Below, piece after piece: positions 1-7,499 of a DNA stretch of 33,433 bases (the stretch's first letter is position 1; each line of letters opens with the position of its first letter). The notes beneath the pieces were generated by a model, which worked only from the letters and a program-made list of their open reading frames with translations, was not told the origin of the DNA and made no database searches. This DNA is from a bacterium (GTDB taxonomy: Bacteria > Planctomycetota > UBA1135 > GCA-002686595): positions 1-33,433 of the forward strand of contig JAAETM010000160.1 of the NCBI GenBank assembly GCA_024228395.1, in the 5' to 3' direction. Made by a program: the position numbers and the translations under genes.

Positions 1-95
1 GGCCGGGGGGGGTGGGGGGGGGGGAGGGGGATGCGAGGGGGGCGGTTCGGGGGGGGGGGGGGGAGGGTGGGGGGGGGGCGGGGGGGAGCATGGGG
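1..95. other. G-homopolymer low-complexity end
   Basis: The first 95 bases are overwhelmingly G, broken by a few single A, T or C bases. Nothing else in the window looks like this. The likely explanation is a read or assembly artefact at a contig end, such as two-colour no-signal G calls. Short open frames inside it are Gly/Arg strings and should not be annotated. A natural G-rich simple repeat is possible but less likely. Confidence 0.8.
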
Positions 96-97
96 AC

Positions 98-192
98 GGA
101 TTGTAGGCAAGCCGAATCGCCCGCTCGGCGATGTTGTTCGTCGGCTCGACATTCTCGGTGCCGAAGTGCGCGAGTATGCGACGGATGGCGAA
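98..192 (-). pseudogene. IS66-family transposase C-terminal fragment
   Basis: Read on the minus strand, this stretch encodes a peptide containing VEPTNNIAERAIR. That matches the highly conserved DDE-domain end of IS66 transposases (typically VEPTNNxAERALR), which carries the catalytic glutamate. Only about 30 codons are present. Downstream the sequence dissolves into the G-rich window end, and upstream it runs straight into a sulfatase fragment in a different frame. No terminal repeat is visible, so it is a relic and not an active element. Confidence is good for the family and low for exact boundaries. Confidence 0.6.
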
Positions 193-194
193 TG

Positions 195-566
195 GGTCAG
201 TGAGTGGCGCTGGGTGCGGATGCCATAGTGCCGGGCAACCTGGTGCACGGACGGAAAGGCGTAGTAGTGGTAGTAGATCGAGCTGCGCCAGTCCGGTGGT
301 GACTCGCCACGCAGTAGGGGGGCGAGTGACTTGCCCTGCATGTCGGTCGGTGCCAGCACCCCGGCCATCTCAAGCAGGGTCTGGGCGTAGTCGATGTTCT
401 GCACAAGTGCGTCGCTTCTACCCGCAGGCTGTGTGACTCCCGGCCAGCGAACGACGAGCGGCATCTTGAGGGACTCCTCGTACATCCAGCGCTTGTCGTA
501 CCAGCCGTGATCTCCCAGGTAGAATCCCTGGTCCGAGGAGTAGACAACAATCGTGTTCTTGTCGAG
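195..566 (-). pseudogene. Sulfatase C-terminal fragment
   Basis: The minus strand encodes LDKNTIVVYSSDQGFYLGDH followed by GWYDKRWMYEESLKMPLVV and later YYHYYAFPSVHQVARHYGIR. This is the typical second half of a type I sulfatase (PF00884): the SDQG motif supplies a metal ligand and the DKRWMYEES segment is strongly conserved in planctomycete sulfatases. The formylglycine-bearing N-terminal half is absent. Homology stops near position 200, where an IS66 fragment begins, and near 566, where an integrase fragment begins in another frame. The piece has no start codon of its own and is a broken gene. A 312-codon open frame running through this stretch (197-1135) reads it in the wrong frame. Confidence 0.75.
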
Positions 567-574
567 GCTCGTTC

Positions 575-1240
575 GGCAGAATAGCCCATCCACATGTCGT
601 TCGGATGCCTGGTGATGCCAGCCAGATGCACGCGCCGTGTGCTCAGCTCGATCATGAACAGCACGTAGTAAGTCTTCAGCCCTGTGGCCGTCCAGACATC
701 GATCGTGAAGAAGTCCGTTGCGGCAATCTGATTCCAGTGGGACTTCAGGAACGCTCTCCAGCTTGTCGGACGGTCCGGGGCTGGTTTGATCCCGTGTGCC
801 TTCAGCACATTGCGGATTGTGCTCGGTGCGACTCGGTGCCCCACGTTCCGAAGAGCGCCTTCAATGCGGCAGTAGCCCCAACCGGAGTTTTCCCGGGCAA
901 AGCGGATGATCAAACCGCGAATCTCCTTCATCAAACCAGGACGGCCCACACGTTTGCTCGGATACGTCCACTTCGCGGCAATCAAGCGGCGGTGCCAACG
1001 CAGGATCGTGTCCGGCGTGACGATTGTTGTGACTTGCATCAAGAGGCGGCGCCCGATCCGTTTGCCCTTGGAAGCTAGGCGGCGGCGCTGACTGTCGCTA
1101 AGCCGGATGCGCCGTCCTTTTAACTGCTCCTTCAATACGCGGTTCTCTTCGATCAGGTACTCAAGAACCTAGGCTTGACGTCGATTGATGAGACCTGCAA
1201 GCGACGCAATGAGGATGTGTAGCGGATAGATATGGGCCAT
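575..1240 (-). pseudogene. rve-type integrase/transposase, broken
   Basis: The frame encodes a typical integrase-core protein. It has an N-terminal hydrophobic segment ending in GLINRRQA, a helix-turn-helix part with TPDTILRWHRRLIAAKW and GWGYCRIEGALRNVGH, and then the start of the catalytic rve domain with AATDFFTIDVW, which contains the first catalytic Asp, and TYYVLFMIEL. Starting at the ATG at 1238-1240 there is an in-frame TAG just after GLINRRQA (near 1170), immediately before VLEYLIEENRVLKEQLKGRR, which is clearly part of the same protein. The 3' end is lost near 575, after HPNDMWM, where sulfatase sequence takes over. The gene therefore has a nonsense codon and lacks the second and third catalytic acidic residues, so it should be inactive. 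Confidence 0.8.
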
Positions 1241-1305
1241 GCAGTCTATTGTTGCTGATCCATAAGCCGTGTTTGGGAAAGAGCTTGCGGTTAGGCCGAG
1301 TTTAT

Positions 1306-1392
1306 GCACCCTACGAGCTTGGCCAGGCGCTCTACCTCTACAACATGACGAAGGAATGGGACCCGCCCACCATCCCCCACCTTGAGGACTAG
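1306..1392 (+). other. Possible C-terminal coding remnant, unknown
   Basis: On the plus strand a frame reads APYELGQALYLYNMTKEW then DPPTIPHLED before a TAG stop. The composition is protein-like, unlike the antisense frames here. It has no convincing start and lies just upstream of, and divergent from, the broken integrase. I do not recognise a family. It may be the tail of a gene destroyed by insertions, or chance. Confidence 0.25.
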
Positions 1393-1412
1393 CCCCCACA
1401 CCATGAAGCAAG

Positions 1413-2057
1413 CTAATCAACCTTCACGCCTAATTCGTAGACGCCTGTCAGGCTCGCATCAACTTGGCCATTTGGCAACCAATAGGTTGCCCGGCCGTGA
1501 GTTTTGCCATTGAGTGAACCACCAGTCAAGCGCCTTGTGCCATCGTTATACCAACCATTCCACTGGCCAGTGGACTTCCCTCGGAGGTACTCCCCGCTCA
1601 GAATTACAGTGCCCTCTTCGGAAAAGGACTCCCAGAAGCCCTCGCGCACGCCGCCAATCCATGGCCCAACTTCAGAAAGAGCGTCTGAGTTCTCATGGTA
1701 AATGTACAGCACTTCATCTATCAGCTCTTGGCGCCCATGATCATCTACAAACTTCCCTTCGGGCAACACCCCGTGTTGATGCTGCTGAACAATACCATCT
1801 GGATTTCCTGCTTTTTCACTTTTCTCTCTGGAGATCACCGGTGCCGGCTTGTCTGGCACCTCCCCATCAACAGGGTCCTGCGTCCGGGTCGACCCTTGTT
1901 GCAATGGAGCTACCATTGGGACTGCCTCAGCAGTATTGGCAGCAGTCGGCTGCAAAGAAGGCTCAAGCCCACTCGGATGGATGCTGCCCATGGATGACTT
2001 CCAAACAGCACTCGCCATCACCGCCAAGACCATTGTTAGAACTATTTTTGTTTTCAT
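1413..2057 (-). CDS. Secreted MORN-repeat-like protein
   Basis: This 214-residue protein starts with a signal-peptide-like segment (MKTKIVLTMVLAVMASAVW), followed by a low-complexity Pro/Gln-rich linker to about residue 110. The C-terminal ~80 residues contain repeated units of the form G-x-W-x-x-x-x-x-x-G, for example GPWIGGVREGFWESFSEEG, GQWNGWYNDGTRRLTGG and HGRATYWLPNGQ. These resemble MORN_2/YwqK-type repeats, which form beta-hairpin arrays and are often found in exported or surface proteins. Function is unknown. It lies with two other small secreted proteins on the same strand, with a gap of about 125 bp to the next. The ribosome binding site is weak. The start at 2057 is favoured because it begins directly with the signal peptide. 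Confidence 0.7.
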   Translation of the reverse strand: MKTKIVLTMVLAVMASAVWKSSMGSIHPSGLEPSLQPTAANTAEAVPMVAPLQQGSTRTQDPVDGEVPDKPAPVISREKSEKAGNPDGIVQQHQHGVLPEGKFVDDHGRQELIDEVLYIYHENSDALSEVGPWIGGVREGFWESFSEEGTVILSGEYLRGKSTGQWNGWYNDGTRRLTGGSLNGKTHGRATYWLPNGQVDASLTGVYELGVKVD

Positions 2058-2182
2058 CGTTCTTGCTCACTATTAGTTATCTCAGAACCTTCTGCCTGCA
2101 CTCAATTCGCGTCTCGACGCAACGCTTGGGGGTGGACCCATCTTGTCGCCAGTCTGTGCCCACCCCGGTTTGGCGCACGGCC

Positions 2183-2665
2183 TTACTGCCCTCCGCCGCC
2201 TACTTCCTCAACGCAGGTGGTGCAGTCGTAGGTCCAACTAATCGTGCTCTTGCACGTTGCGGTAGTAAGATACCTATAACCGTTCCCCTGACAGCCCTTC
2301 GTAACCTTAAACGTACAGTCGGTCAGTGGGTGGGGGGGGTTGGGGGTTGCTACGGTTCCATCGGTAGTGCAGCCAGTCTCCCCGTCCGGACATCCCGCAC
2401 ACTGAAGTGTCTTATTAATACCCGCAAAGAACTCCCGGTTCGCATGCTCCCAGGCCTTGATCTCATTTTTATCGGGGGGATTGGGGGTAGAAGTACCAGA
2501 GCACTTCCAGCCGATTGTAATGTAGGTCCCCGTGTCTGACGTGCCATCTCCGCAGTCCACAACCTTAACGGTTTCAACCGCCGCACTGGAGCCTTGCGCC
2601 GAAGTACTTTGGAGCAGGATGCCTGCCGATAAAACGAGCAGGCTCAGGGATATTATATTTTTCAT
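2183..2665 (-). CDS. Small secreted cysteine-rich protein, unknown
   Basis: The predicted product is 160 residues. The ATG at 2663-2665 was chosen because it gives a clean signal peptide (MKNIISLSLLVLSAGILL, cleavage probably after STSAQ). A longer frame reaching 2740 only adds a charged, non-signal-like leader. The mature part has ten cysteines and many Thr/Gly/Pro residues, including CAGCPDGETGC near the middle and DCTTC close to the end, which suggests a disulfide-stabilised extracellular protein. A poly-Gly tail (GGGGQ) ends it. I do not recognise a family. The upstream neighbour on the same strand is another small exported protein 44 bp away, so the two may be cotranscribed. Confidence 0.6.
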   Translation of the reverse strand: MKNIISLSLLVLSAGILLQSTSAQGSSAAVETVKVVDCGDGTSDTGTYITIGWKCSGTSTPNPPDKNEIKAWEHANREFFAGINKTLQCAGCPDGETGCTTDGTVATPNPPHPLTDCTFKVTKGCQGNGYRYLTTATCKSTISWTYDCTTCVEEVGGGGQ

Positions 2666-2709
2666 GTTTTGCTTGGCCCTATGGGAATGACCGGAGTGAA
2701 CGGTGGGCA

Positions 2710-3132
2710 TTAACGTTCGAGAAGGCCTAGGCTTTTCCACAACTCCGTATAATCGTCACTTCCAAGAGCAACGACTTGCACTTCTGATAAATCCGACCCT
2801 TCGATCGAAACTGTTCGGACCCTGACGAGTTCCTGGGGGACGCCGGGCACATAATGGCCGACTGAGTCCTCCTGGCCTTTTTTCAGGTGCCCCATTACCC
2901 TGTAGGCTCCTGCATCAAAGGCCATATCCGTGAGCTCATCTATCAAACGAGTAGATTCCTCCGCGGAGAACACACGCTCTGGATTCCCTTTTGCAGGACG
3001 CAACTCTTGCTTCTCAAGCTTGAGCTCTTGACTCCACCCGGAAATCCCAGCCCGGTGTGCAAGCGCGCACACAAACACTACTGCCGATACGGTAAGCATG
3101 GAGCTTTCAAAAAAGCGGCGGCTGATATTCAT
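2710..3132 (-). CDS. Small exported or membrane-anchored protein
   Basis: The predicted product is 140 residues. The ATG at 3130-3132 places an Arg-containing N-terminus (MNISRRFFESSM) directly before a hydrophobic segment (LTVSAVVFVCALAHRAGI), as in a signal peptide or membrane anchor. A longer frame to 3246 adds only a basic leader of unlikely relevance. The rest is hydrophilic and rich in Glu, Asp and Leu, with no cysteine beyond the anchor and no motif I recognise. It precedes the Cys-rich secreted protein on the same strand by 44 bp and may form a small operon with it. Function is unknown. Confidence that this is a gene is moderate. Confidence 0.5.
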   Translation of the reverse strand: MNISRRFFESSMLTVSAVVFVCALAHRAGISGWSQELKLEKQELRPAKGNPERVFSAEESTRLIDELTDMAFDAGAYRVMGHLKKGQEDSVGHYVPGVPQELVRVRTVSIEGSDLSEVQVVALGSDDYTELWKSLGLLER

Positions 3133-3320
3133 GGTGGTGGAATTGCTAGAGCGACTATGAAGTCGGGAACACCAATGCAAACGTGGTTTGGAGGGTGTCC
3201 GCAGAGTTGTTAGATTTGAAGGGGGCTCAACCCCTTGGTAGAACAAGAGTTAGTGAAACAGCTCACCTACCTGAATCGAGCCCCTATGAAGAAGTCTACA
3301 ACAGAAAAGGTCGAACGCCA

Positions 3321-3336
3321 GTAAGTGTTCACGGGG
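3321..3336. repeat. IS66 terminal inverted repeat (single end)
   Basis: GTAAGTGTTCACGGGG agrees with the left terminal repeat at 6059-6074 at 14 of 16 positions. It lies at the expected distance after an IS66 transposase stop codon. The partner end is absent. Confidence 0.65.
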
Positions 3337-3525
3337 CAAAATCGCCGTTTTAGCAGCCCTCAGGCGGGGTTCTGAGTGGCCACGAGCCAGCATACCCTAC
3401 CCCAATAGCTTCGACAAGCGGGCCCCGCGCAGTACCGCGTGGGTGACTTCCCCGATAAAGTCAAGCAGGTTTCGGCCCGTCTCTTTCAGCGTAACCGAAA
3501 CTGTCTGCATTCTCTCGACGAGGCG
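3321..3525 (-). mobile_element. IS66 relic: transposase tail plus terminal repeat
   Basis: Minus-strand translation from about 3525 to the TAG at 3397-3399 gives LVERMQTVSVTLKETGRN then LLDFIGEVTHAVLRG and SKLLG. This is the conserved C-terminus of an IS66 transposase. It parallels FIERMQTASATLRQKGRS in the larger IS66 relic at 6059-7168, but at only about half identity, so it comes from a different element. About 60 bp beyond the stop lies GTAAGTGTTCACGGGG (3321-3336), which matches the terminal repeat of that other relic (GTAACCGTTCACGGGG) at 14 of 16 bases. The 5' part of this element is gone and is replaced by an Ada-like domain. Confidence 0.8.
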
Positions 3526-3531
3526 CGCTCG

Positions 3532-3735
3532 CTACCGGGGCGAAGTCTCCCCGAGCCCCATATCTGGCAAGCGATCAGGCCTACAGACAAAACAGGGGCG
3601 AAACCCCGCCGCCAGTGCACCCACGGCATTCGGCATCGACCGAATGTTCTCCGCCGCCTTCGGCTTTGCTGAGCAATCTGCTCGGCAGTAGATACCGGTT
3701 GTGACAACGCCCTGGATTCGCATTGGCCCATTTTG
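3532..3735 (-). pseudogene. Ada-type zinc-binding domain fragment
   Basis: The minus strand encodes GVVTTGIYCRADCSAKPK followed by AAENIRSMPNAVGALAAGFR and PCFVCRPDRL. This is the N-terminal methylphosphotriester-acceptor zinc domain of Ada, also found at the N-terminus of some AlkA glycosylases and AraC-type regulators. All four zinc-ligand cysteines are present (CxxxC and CxxC). The frame is closed by a TGA five codons before its first Met, and it runs into the IS66 relic at its 3' end. No methyltransferase, AraC or glycosylase domain follows. It is best read as a gene fragment truncated by the insertion element and unlikely to be functional. Confidence 0.75.
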
Positions 3736-3866
3736 TCAAGCCAGCCACATCCATGCTGGCCAGATTCGGACATGTCGACCTGATCCCGAAACATAATACC
3801 CAGTCGCGACACCTAGCCACACACGGAACCCTGCGACCTTGCTCAGTGCGTGTGTACCCTGGAAAC

Positions 3867-5669
3867 TTACCAGAAGTCCTGACGAGTCTTGATCAGCAAT
3901 ACGGTGATCCACTGCAAGGCAAACACCAGCCACGTCGCCCAGCGTCGGCTTGCATAGCGTTCGGTCAAAGTTATGGAAGCCGCCATACATGCCAGCGGCA
4001 TCAGGAAGAGCCACAAGCGTGCCACTTCACCCTTGGTCTTTCCAAGGAGAGCAAGGATCGTGATGAGGGAGAACAAGACAGGTCCAAATCCAATCAGCAC
4101 AGCCCGGCTCGAATGAACCCGACTCCAAAACCCTGGTCGTAGGAGAGGTCGCACTTGATACCCAGCCAAGAGTGCAACGGGCACGCCGACCCAAACGGAA
4201 AACTCGGTCAAGGCTAGCGCTGCAAAATACAGAGTCGGTTTCAACGCCGACGTCCATTGCTTCCACTGGGCGTGGTGGGCCAGCGCATTTTGGTTACGCA
4301 ATGGGGCGTCATAGCCGAGGAACACGCGAAACAAAACATCCAGAGCAAGCGCTCCAAGGCCGATCGCCAGGAGGCTCTTGGAGAAGCGACTCAGCACGCC
4401 GGGCCGCTCATCACGGATACAGATCAAGTATCCCAGCCCAATCATGAAGGGCGCAGTGAGGATTAGCGCAAATGAAAGGTAGATGGCCAAATAGCTGCAC
4501 GCGCCAGCCAAGAGCCCGGGAATCCACCGGTTACGGCTGAAAGCGACGGAGCTTAGATATAGTGACCCCACAAAAAACAGGGGAAACAGGACCTGGTCCG
4601 TATGCAACGTGATCAGATTGGCGGAGGGTACTACCGTGTACAGTAAGCACGTTACGCGAGCAGCGTTTTCGCCCAACAACAAACGGGCCAGCAGGAACAA
4701 GGGGATCAGAACCAGCAGCGAAAAGAGGGGCCAGGTGTAGGTGGCTATGCGTCGCAGGGCTTGCAGGCGGGCTTCTTCGGGATCGTCTAAGCCGACCTCC
4801 GGGGATAACCATCCTGCTACCCGATCGGTCAACATGTAGAACAACAGCACGCCCGGAGGTTTGCTCTTCGCGAATTGCCCCAATTCTCCACTCTCTAGTA
4901 GTTCTTCGTAGTGCACAAGCACCCGCGGAATGTCCCCCTGTTGTACGGCGATAGTTGCGAATTCGGCGTGACCCGAGAGAGTTATGCGGTCCTCCAATGC
5001 CGTCAGGCCACGTCCTTCAAGCAAGGCAAACCCGTACTGCAAGCCCGTGCCGAGCCCTACCAGCAAAAGCAAACTGACCACAACAGGAATGCGCTGCTGT
5101 AGAACGAGAAAGGCCACCAGGAGAGAGACTCCCGCCATGGCAAAGGGCAGGCCGATGTGAGCAATCGGTTTGGGTGGATGAATCCAAAACCAGTGCTGCA
5201 AGGTGTTGAAGATGGGCGGGAGGAAAAAGAGGATCGCAAGGTGTACGCAAGAGAGCAGCACCAATACGAGCAGGAATGCATCCGTGTCACCAGCGAAGCG
5301 ATCGGGCAAAAGCCACAACAAGCCAGCGATCACCAGCACGCAGTGCATCAGTGCATGGGCGTGTTGCAGGGTGGGAGAGGGGTCGAACCGCATGCTGAGC
5401 ACCATTGTCAGCACGGCCAGAATCAAAAAGCCCGCAGCCCAAACCCGTGGAATTGGATTGGATCTGGACCCAAGGGTGGCGTAGGCCAGAAAGGCCAGGG
5501 GAACCCCACTAGCGGTTATGAAATCGAGCCGCCAAACCCACTCCGTGGAGAAGGAGTGCAGTACACCGTAGCAAGCCCAAATCACGGCGGCCCAGAAAGC
5601 AAAGCGAAAGCATCGATCCACCATCCCGAACTGGTCCTTGGGTGGAGTGGAGTGCACGGTGACGGCCAT
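3867..5669 (-). CDS. Polytopic membrane protein, GT-C-like
   Basis: This 600-residue protein has roughly 12-14 predicted transmembrane helices from residue 20 to the C-terminus. A hydrophilic loop around residues 225-265 contains GDIPRVLVHYEELLESGELG and then QFAKSKPPGVLLFYMLTDR. The K-P-P-G segment before a helix is reminiscent of GT39/ArnT-like GT-C transferases, which use polyprenyl-phosphate sugars at the outer membrane face of the inner membrane. The later region with LHTDQVLFPLFFVGSLYLSS also fits that architecture. The N-terminal acidic pair typical of GT-C enzymes is not obvious, so the enzymatic call is tentative. It stands alone between two IS66 relics. The start at 5669 is preceded by no strong ribosome binding site. 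Confidence 0.75.
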   Translation of the reverse strand: MAVTVHSTPPKDQFGMVDRCFRFAFWAAVIWACYGVLHSFSTEWVWRLDFITASGVPLAFLAYATLGSRSNPIPRVWAAGFLILAVLTMVLSMRFDPSPTLQHAHALMHCVLVIAGLLWLLPDRFAGDTDAFLLVLVLLSCVHLAILFFLPPIFNTLQHWFWIHPPKPIAHIGLPFAMAGVSLLVAFLVLQQRIPVVVSLLLLVGLGTGLQYGFALLEGRGLTALEDRITLSGHAEFATIAVQQGDIPRVLVHYEELLESGELGQFAKSKPPGVLLFYMLTDRVAGWLSPEVGLDDPEEARLQALRRIATYTWPLFSLLVLIPLFLLARLLLGENAARVTCLLYTVVPSANLITLHTDQVLFPLFFVGSLYLSSVAFSRNRWIPGLLAGACSYLAIYLSFALILTAPFMIGLGYLICIRDERPGVLSRFSKSLLAIGLGALALDVLFRVFLGYDAPLRNQNALAHHAQWKQWTSALKPTLYFAALALTEFSVWVGVPVALLAGYQVRPLLRPGFWSRVHSSRAVLIGFGPVLFSLITILALLGKTKGEVARLWLFLMPLACMAASITLTERYASRRWATWLVFALQWITVLLIKTRQDFW

Positions 5670-6058
5670 AGATGATCGATTGTATGGAAAGAGAAGGCTT
5701 GGGTGTTGGGAATTTCTCCCAGCGGGGCTCTATGGCGAGGGTGCACAATTTCTAGACACCGTTGGGGGTAACCTTCCTGTGTTTCGAGGAAACACCTGTG
5801 GGAAGCGAGCTCTTGTTCTAGCGGTATCGCAAACACCTCGGCCATAGGGTCATCCCTCAGATGGCAGAGCAACACTCGCGGTGTAGATTCTGCTCAGTCC
5901 CCATGCTTAAGAAAGTACGGCCAATCTCCCGGGGGCTCCCCCAGAGCGATCACGCGGCTCGTTGATCGACTTTGCACCGCTACCAATGCAGTATCTGCTG
6001 GTGCTTGCTTAGCAGAGGATCCCCGTATTGCGAATCAAGGTCTGTCAGGACTATCGAT
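5670..6058. other. Intergenic stretch, no gene seen
   Basis: About 390 bp between the membrane protein and the IS66 relic. Short frames exist on both strands, but none has protein-like composition, a ribosome binding site or recognisable homology. I see no convincing RNA structure. It presumably holds the promoter of the leftward membrane-protein gene. Confidence 0.5.
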
Positions 6059-6074
6059 GTAACCGTTCACGGGG
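6059..6074. repeat. IS66 left terminal inverted repeat
   Basis: GTAACCGTTCACGGGG is the reverse complement of the right end at 7154-7168, apart from one extra base. It lies about 45 bp upstream of the transposase start region. Confidence 0.8.
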
Positions 6075-6116
6075 ATAGCAGGCCAGAAATGGTCCATCCG
6101 CGCCGATGGTACCGGT

Positions 6117-7073
6117 GTGACGAAATCGATCAAACCTGAGCTGGCTTGTCCGTCGTGCACGTTGCTCCTGAAAGAGCTGCGCAAGCTTCGCGCAGTTGTC
6201 GCGAAGCAGGGAGCGGAGATCGAACGCCTGAAGGGGCGCAAGCCTAAGACATCCCGCACTTCGAGCAAGCCTCCTTCGAGCGATGGTCCATGGAACCCTC
6301 GGGGCCCGGCAGAAACGCTTTCAGAACGCAGGCGTGGAGGCCAGCCCGGGCACAAGGGCGCAGAGCGTAAGCTAGCACCGCCGGAAGATGTCGACGAGAT
6401 GAAGGTGGTAAAGCCAGAGCGGTGCTGCTCGTGCGATGAATTACTCAGCGGAAGTGATAGGGTTCCGTGGCGCCATCAGATCATCGACATCCCTCCGATC
6501 AAGCCGCACCTCAAGTGACCGGTATTCGGGCTACTTGTTCATCGACTTGGACCAACGCCAAGTTTGCTTCGCGCACTTGATCCGCGACTTTAGGCGGATG
6601 GCCGAAGGTGAGAAGGATTTGTGCTGGATTGGTGAGCGATTGCTTGGCCTAACACAGGCAGTGTTTCGTCTCTGACATCTGTTTCAGGACGGCAAATCGA
6701 GCGCACGATACTGAAGAGATGGTCGCGCCAGCTTCGAAATCGAATGATTAGGCTCCTTGATCAAGGAGCCCTCAGCCGCGGGTACGAAACTCCCGGCATG
6801 TGCCGTGGCATTTTGAGGACAGAGCCGGCGATGTGGACCTTTGTAGAGTGCGAGGGGGTCGAGCTGACAAACAACGCCGCCGAGCGTGCGGTCCGACCTG
6901 TCGTCATCCATCGCAAGACGAGTCTCGGTAGCCAGAGCGGCAGCCGCTTCATCGAGCGGATGCAGACCGCTTCGGCAACGCTGCGCCAAAAAGGCCGAAG
7001 CCTCAACGACTTCATCGTCAACGTCGCTCATACGGTGCTTGGGGACAAGCCATCGCCGAAGTTGCTCGGATAG
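6117..7073 (+). pseudogene. IS66 transposase, deleted and frameshifted
   Basis: Three homologous blocks lie in order. From 6117 comes the leucine-rich N-terminus, the Ser-rich linker (TSSKPPSSDGPWNPRG), the GGQPGHKG motif and the zinc-finger part (CCSCDELL to HQIIDIPPIKPH). At about 6515 the frame jumps to DRYSGYLFIDLDQRQVCFAH, part of the DDE catalytic domain, so over a hundred residues between these blocks are missing. That block ends at a TGA where a Trp before HLFQDGK is expected. One base is then missing in the run after GGC (6691-6695), and the third block continues in a new frame with VELTNNAAERAVRP (the conserved catalytic Glu region) to PSPKLLG and a stop. At least three inactivating changes make this a dead copy. 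Confidence 0.9.
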
Positions 7074-7153
7074 GATCGGGTCAGCGCAGGCCAGCATCGC
7101 CGATCGCCATTGATTGGACAGCCCCCCCCAATGGGCTAGAATCCACACTCACT

Positions 7154-7168
7154 CCCCTGAACGGTTAC
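7154..7168. repeat. IS66 right terminal inverted repeat
   Basis: CCCCTGAACGGTTAC, about 80 bp after the transposase stop, is the inverted partner of 6059-6074 with a single-base gap. Confidence 0.8.
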
Positions 7169-7335
7169 GGGGCTGGCGCCAAAAAGGTTCGAGTTACAGC
7201 CAGGAAGGTCGTCACACGTGCACATGGTGGAGGTGCCGAATGTGAAGGAGCCTTCACCGTTAGCGATGGGGGCTGTTCAGGTGTCGGTGCCGTCTTGTGC
7301 GAATGGTGCCGCTGGATTGGGCATTTCTAGGGGCG
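7169..7335 (-). pseudogene. N-terminal remnant of a secreted protein
   Basis: Directly abutting the right IS66 end, the minus strand reads MPNPAAPFAQDGTDT, a TGA, then TAPIANGEGSFTFGTSTM and CTCDDLPGCNSNLFGASP, where the element starts. TAPIANGEGSFTFGTST closely resembles STAAPIGGTGTFAFDNTS at the mature N-terminus of the next gene (7500-9170). It therefore appears to be the start of a paralogous secreted protein whose remainder was removed at the insertion. Homology rests on about 20 residues, so this is suggestive only. Confidence 0.45.
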
Positions 7336-7499
7336 GAAGGCCCCAATCCAGGAAAAAATGGCCATAACCGGACCCGCGCCCGTCTCAAGATAGGGGGGGG
7401 TGGGGGCGGAAGGTTCCGCGTCACCCCTCGAACGGCCATGGTTCTCTGACAGGCCGTCGTGGATCGCTGTCTATTGGTCGCTGGATAAGTTCATTCTCG

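Larger units (their letters stand above)
6059..7168 (+). mobile_element. Degenerate IS66-family element with both ends
   Basis: The element runs from GTAACCGTTCACGGGG (6059-6074) to CCCCTGAACGGTTAC (7154-7168). These are inverted copies differing by one base gap. The interior codes for a decayed IS66 transposase. The total of ~1.1 kb is shorter than I would expect for an intact element with a ~500-residue transposase, consistent with an internal deletion. The 8-bp flanks (CTATCGAT on the left, GGGGCTGG on the right) do not match, so no target-site duplication remains. No accessory tnpA or tnpB gene is visible. Confidence 0.85.

Noticed and set aside
197..1135. A 312-codon open frame as a single complete gene
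   Set aside because: Only its first ~190 codons read as integrase. The remainder is an out-of-frame sulfatase fragment with low-complexity Ser/Thr/Arg composition.
3439..3672. Plus-strand open frames opposite the Ada/IS66 fragments
   Set aside because: Composition is not protein-like, while the minus strand has recognisable domains.
6051..7176. Target-site duplication around the IS66 relic
   Set aside because: The 8-bp flanks CTATCGAT and GGGGCTGG do not match.
7312..7351. 10-bp inverted repeat CTGGATTGGG/CCCAATCCAG considered as terminator of the PPC gene
   Set aside because: No T-run follows it in either direction and it lies about 150 bp beyond the stop codon. On the minus strand the T-run precedes the stem.
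7381..7420. GCGGAAGGTTCCGC palindrome downstream of the PPC gene
   Set aside because: The loop is too small for a normal hairpin and there is no T-run. It may be chance in G-rich sequence.
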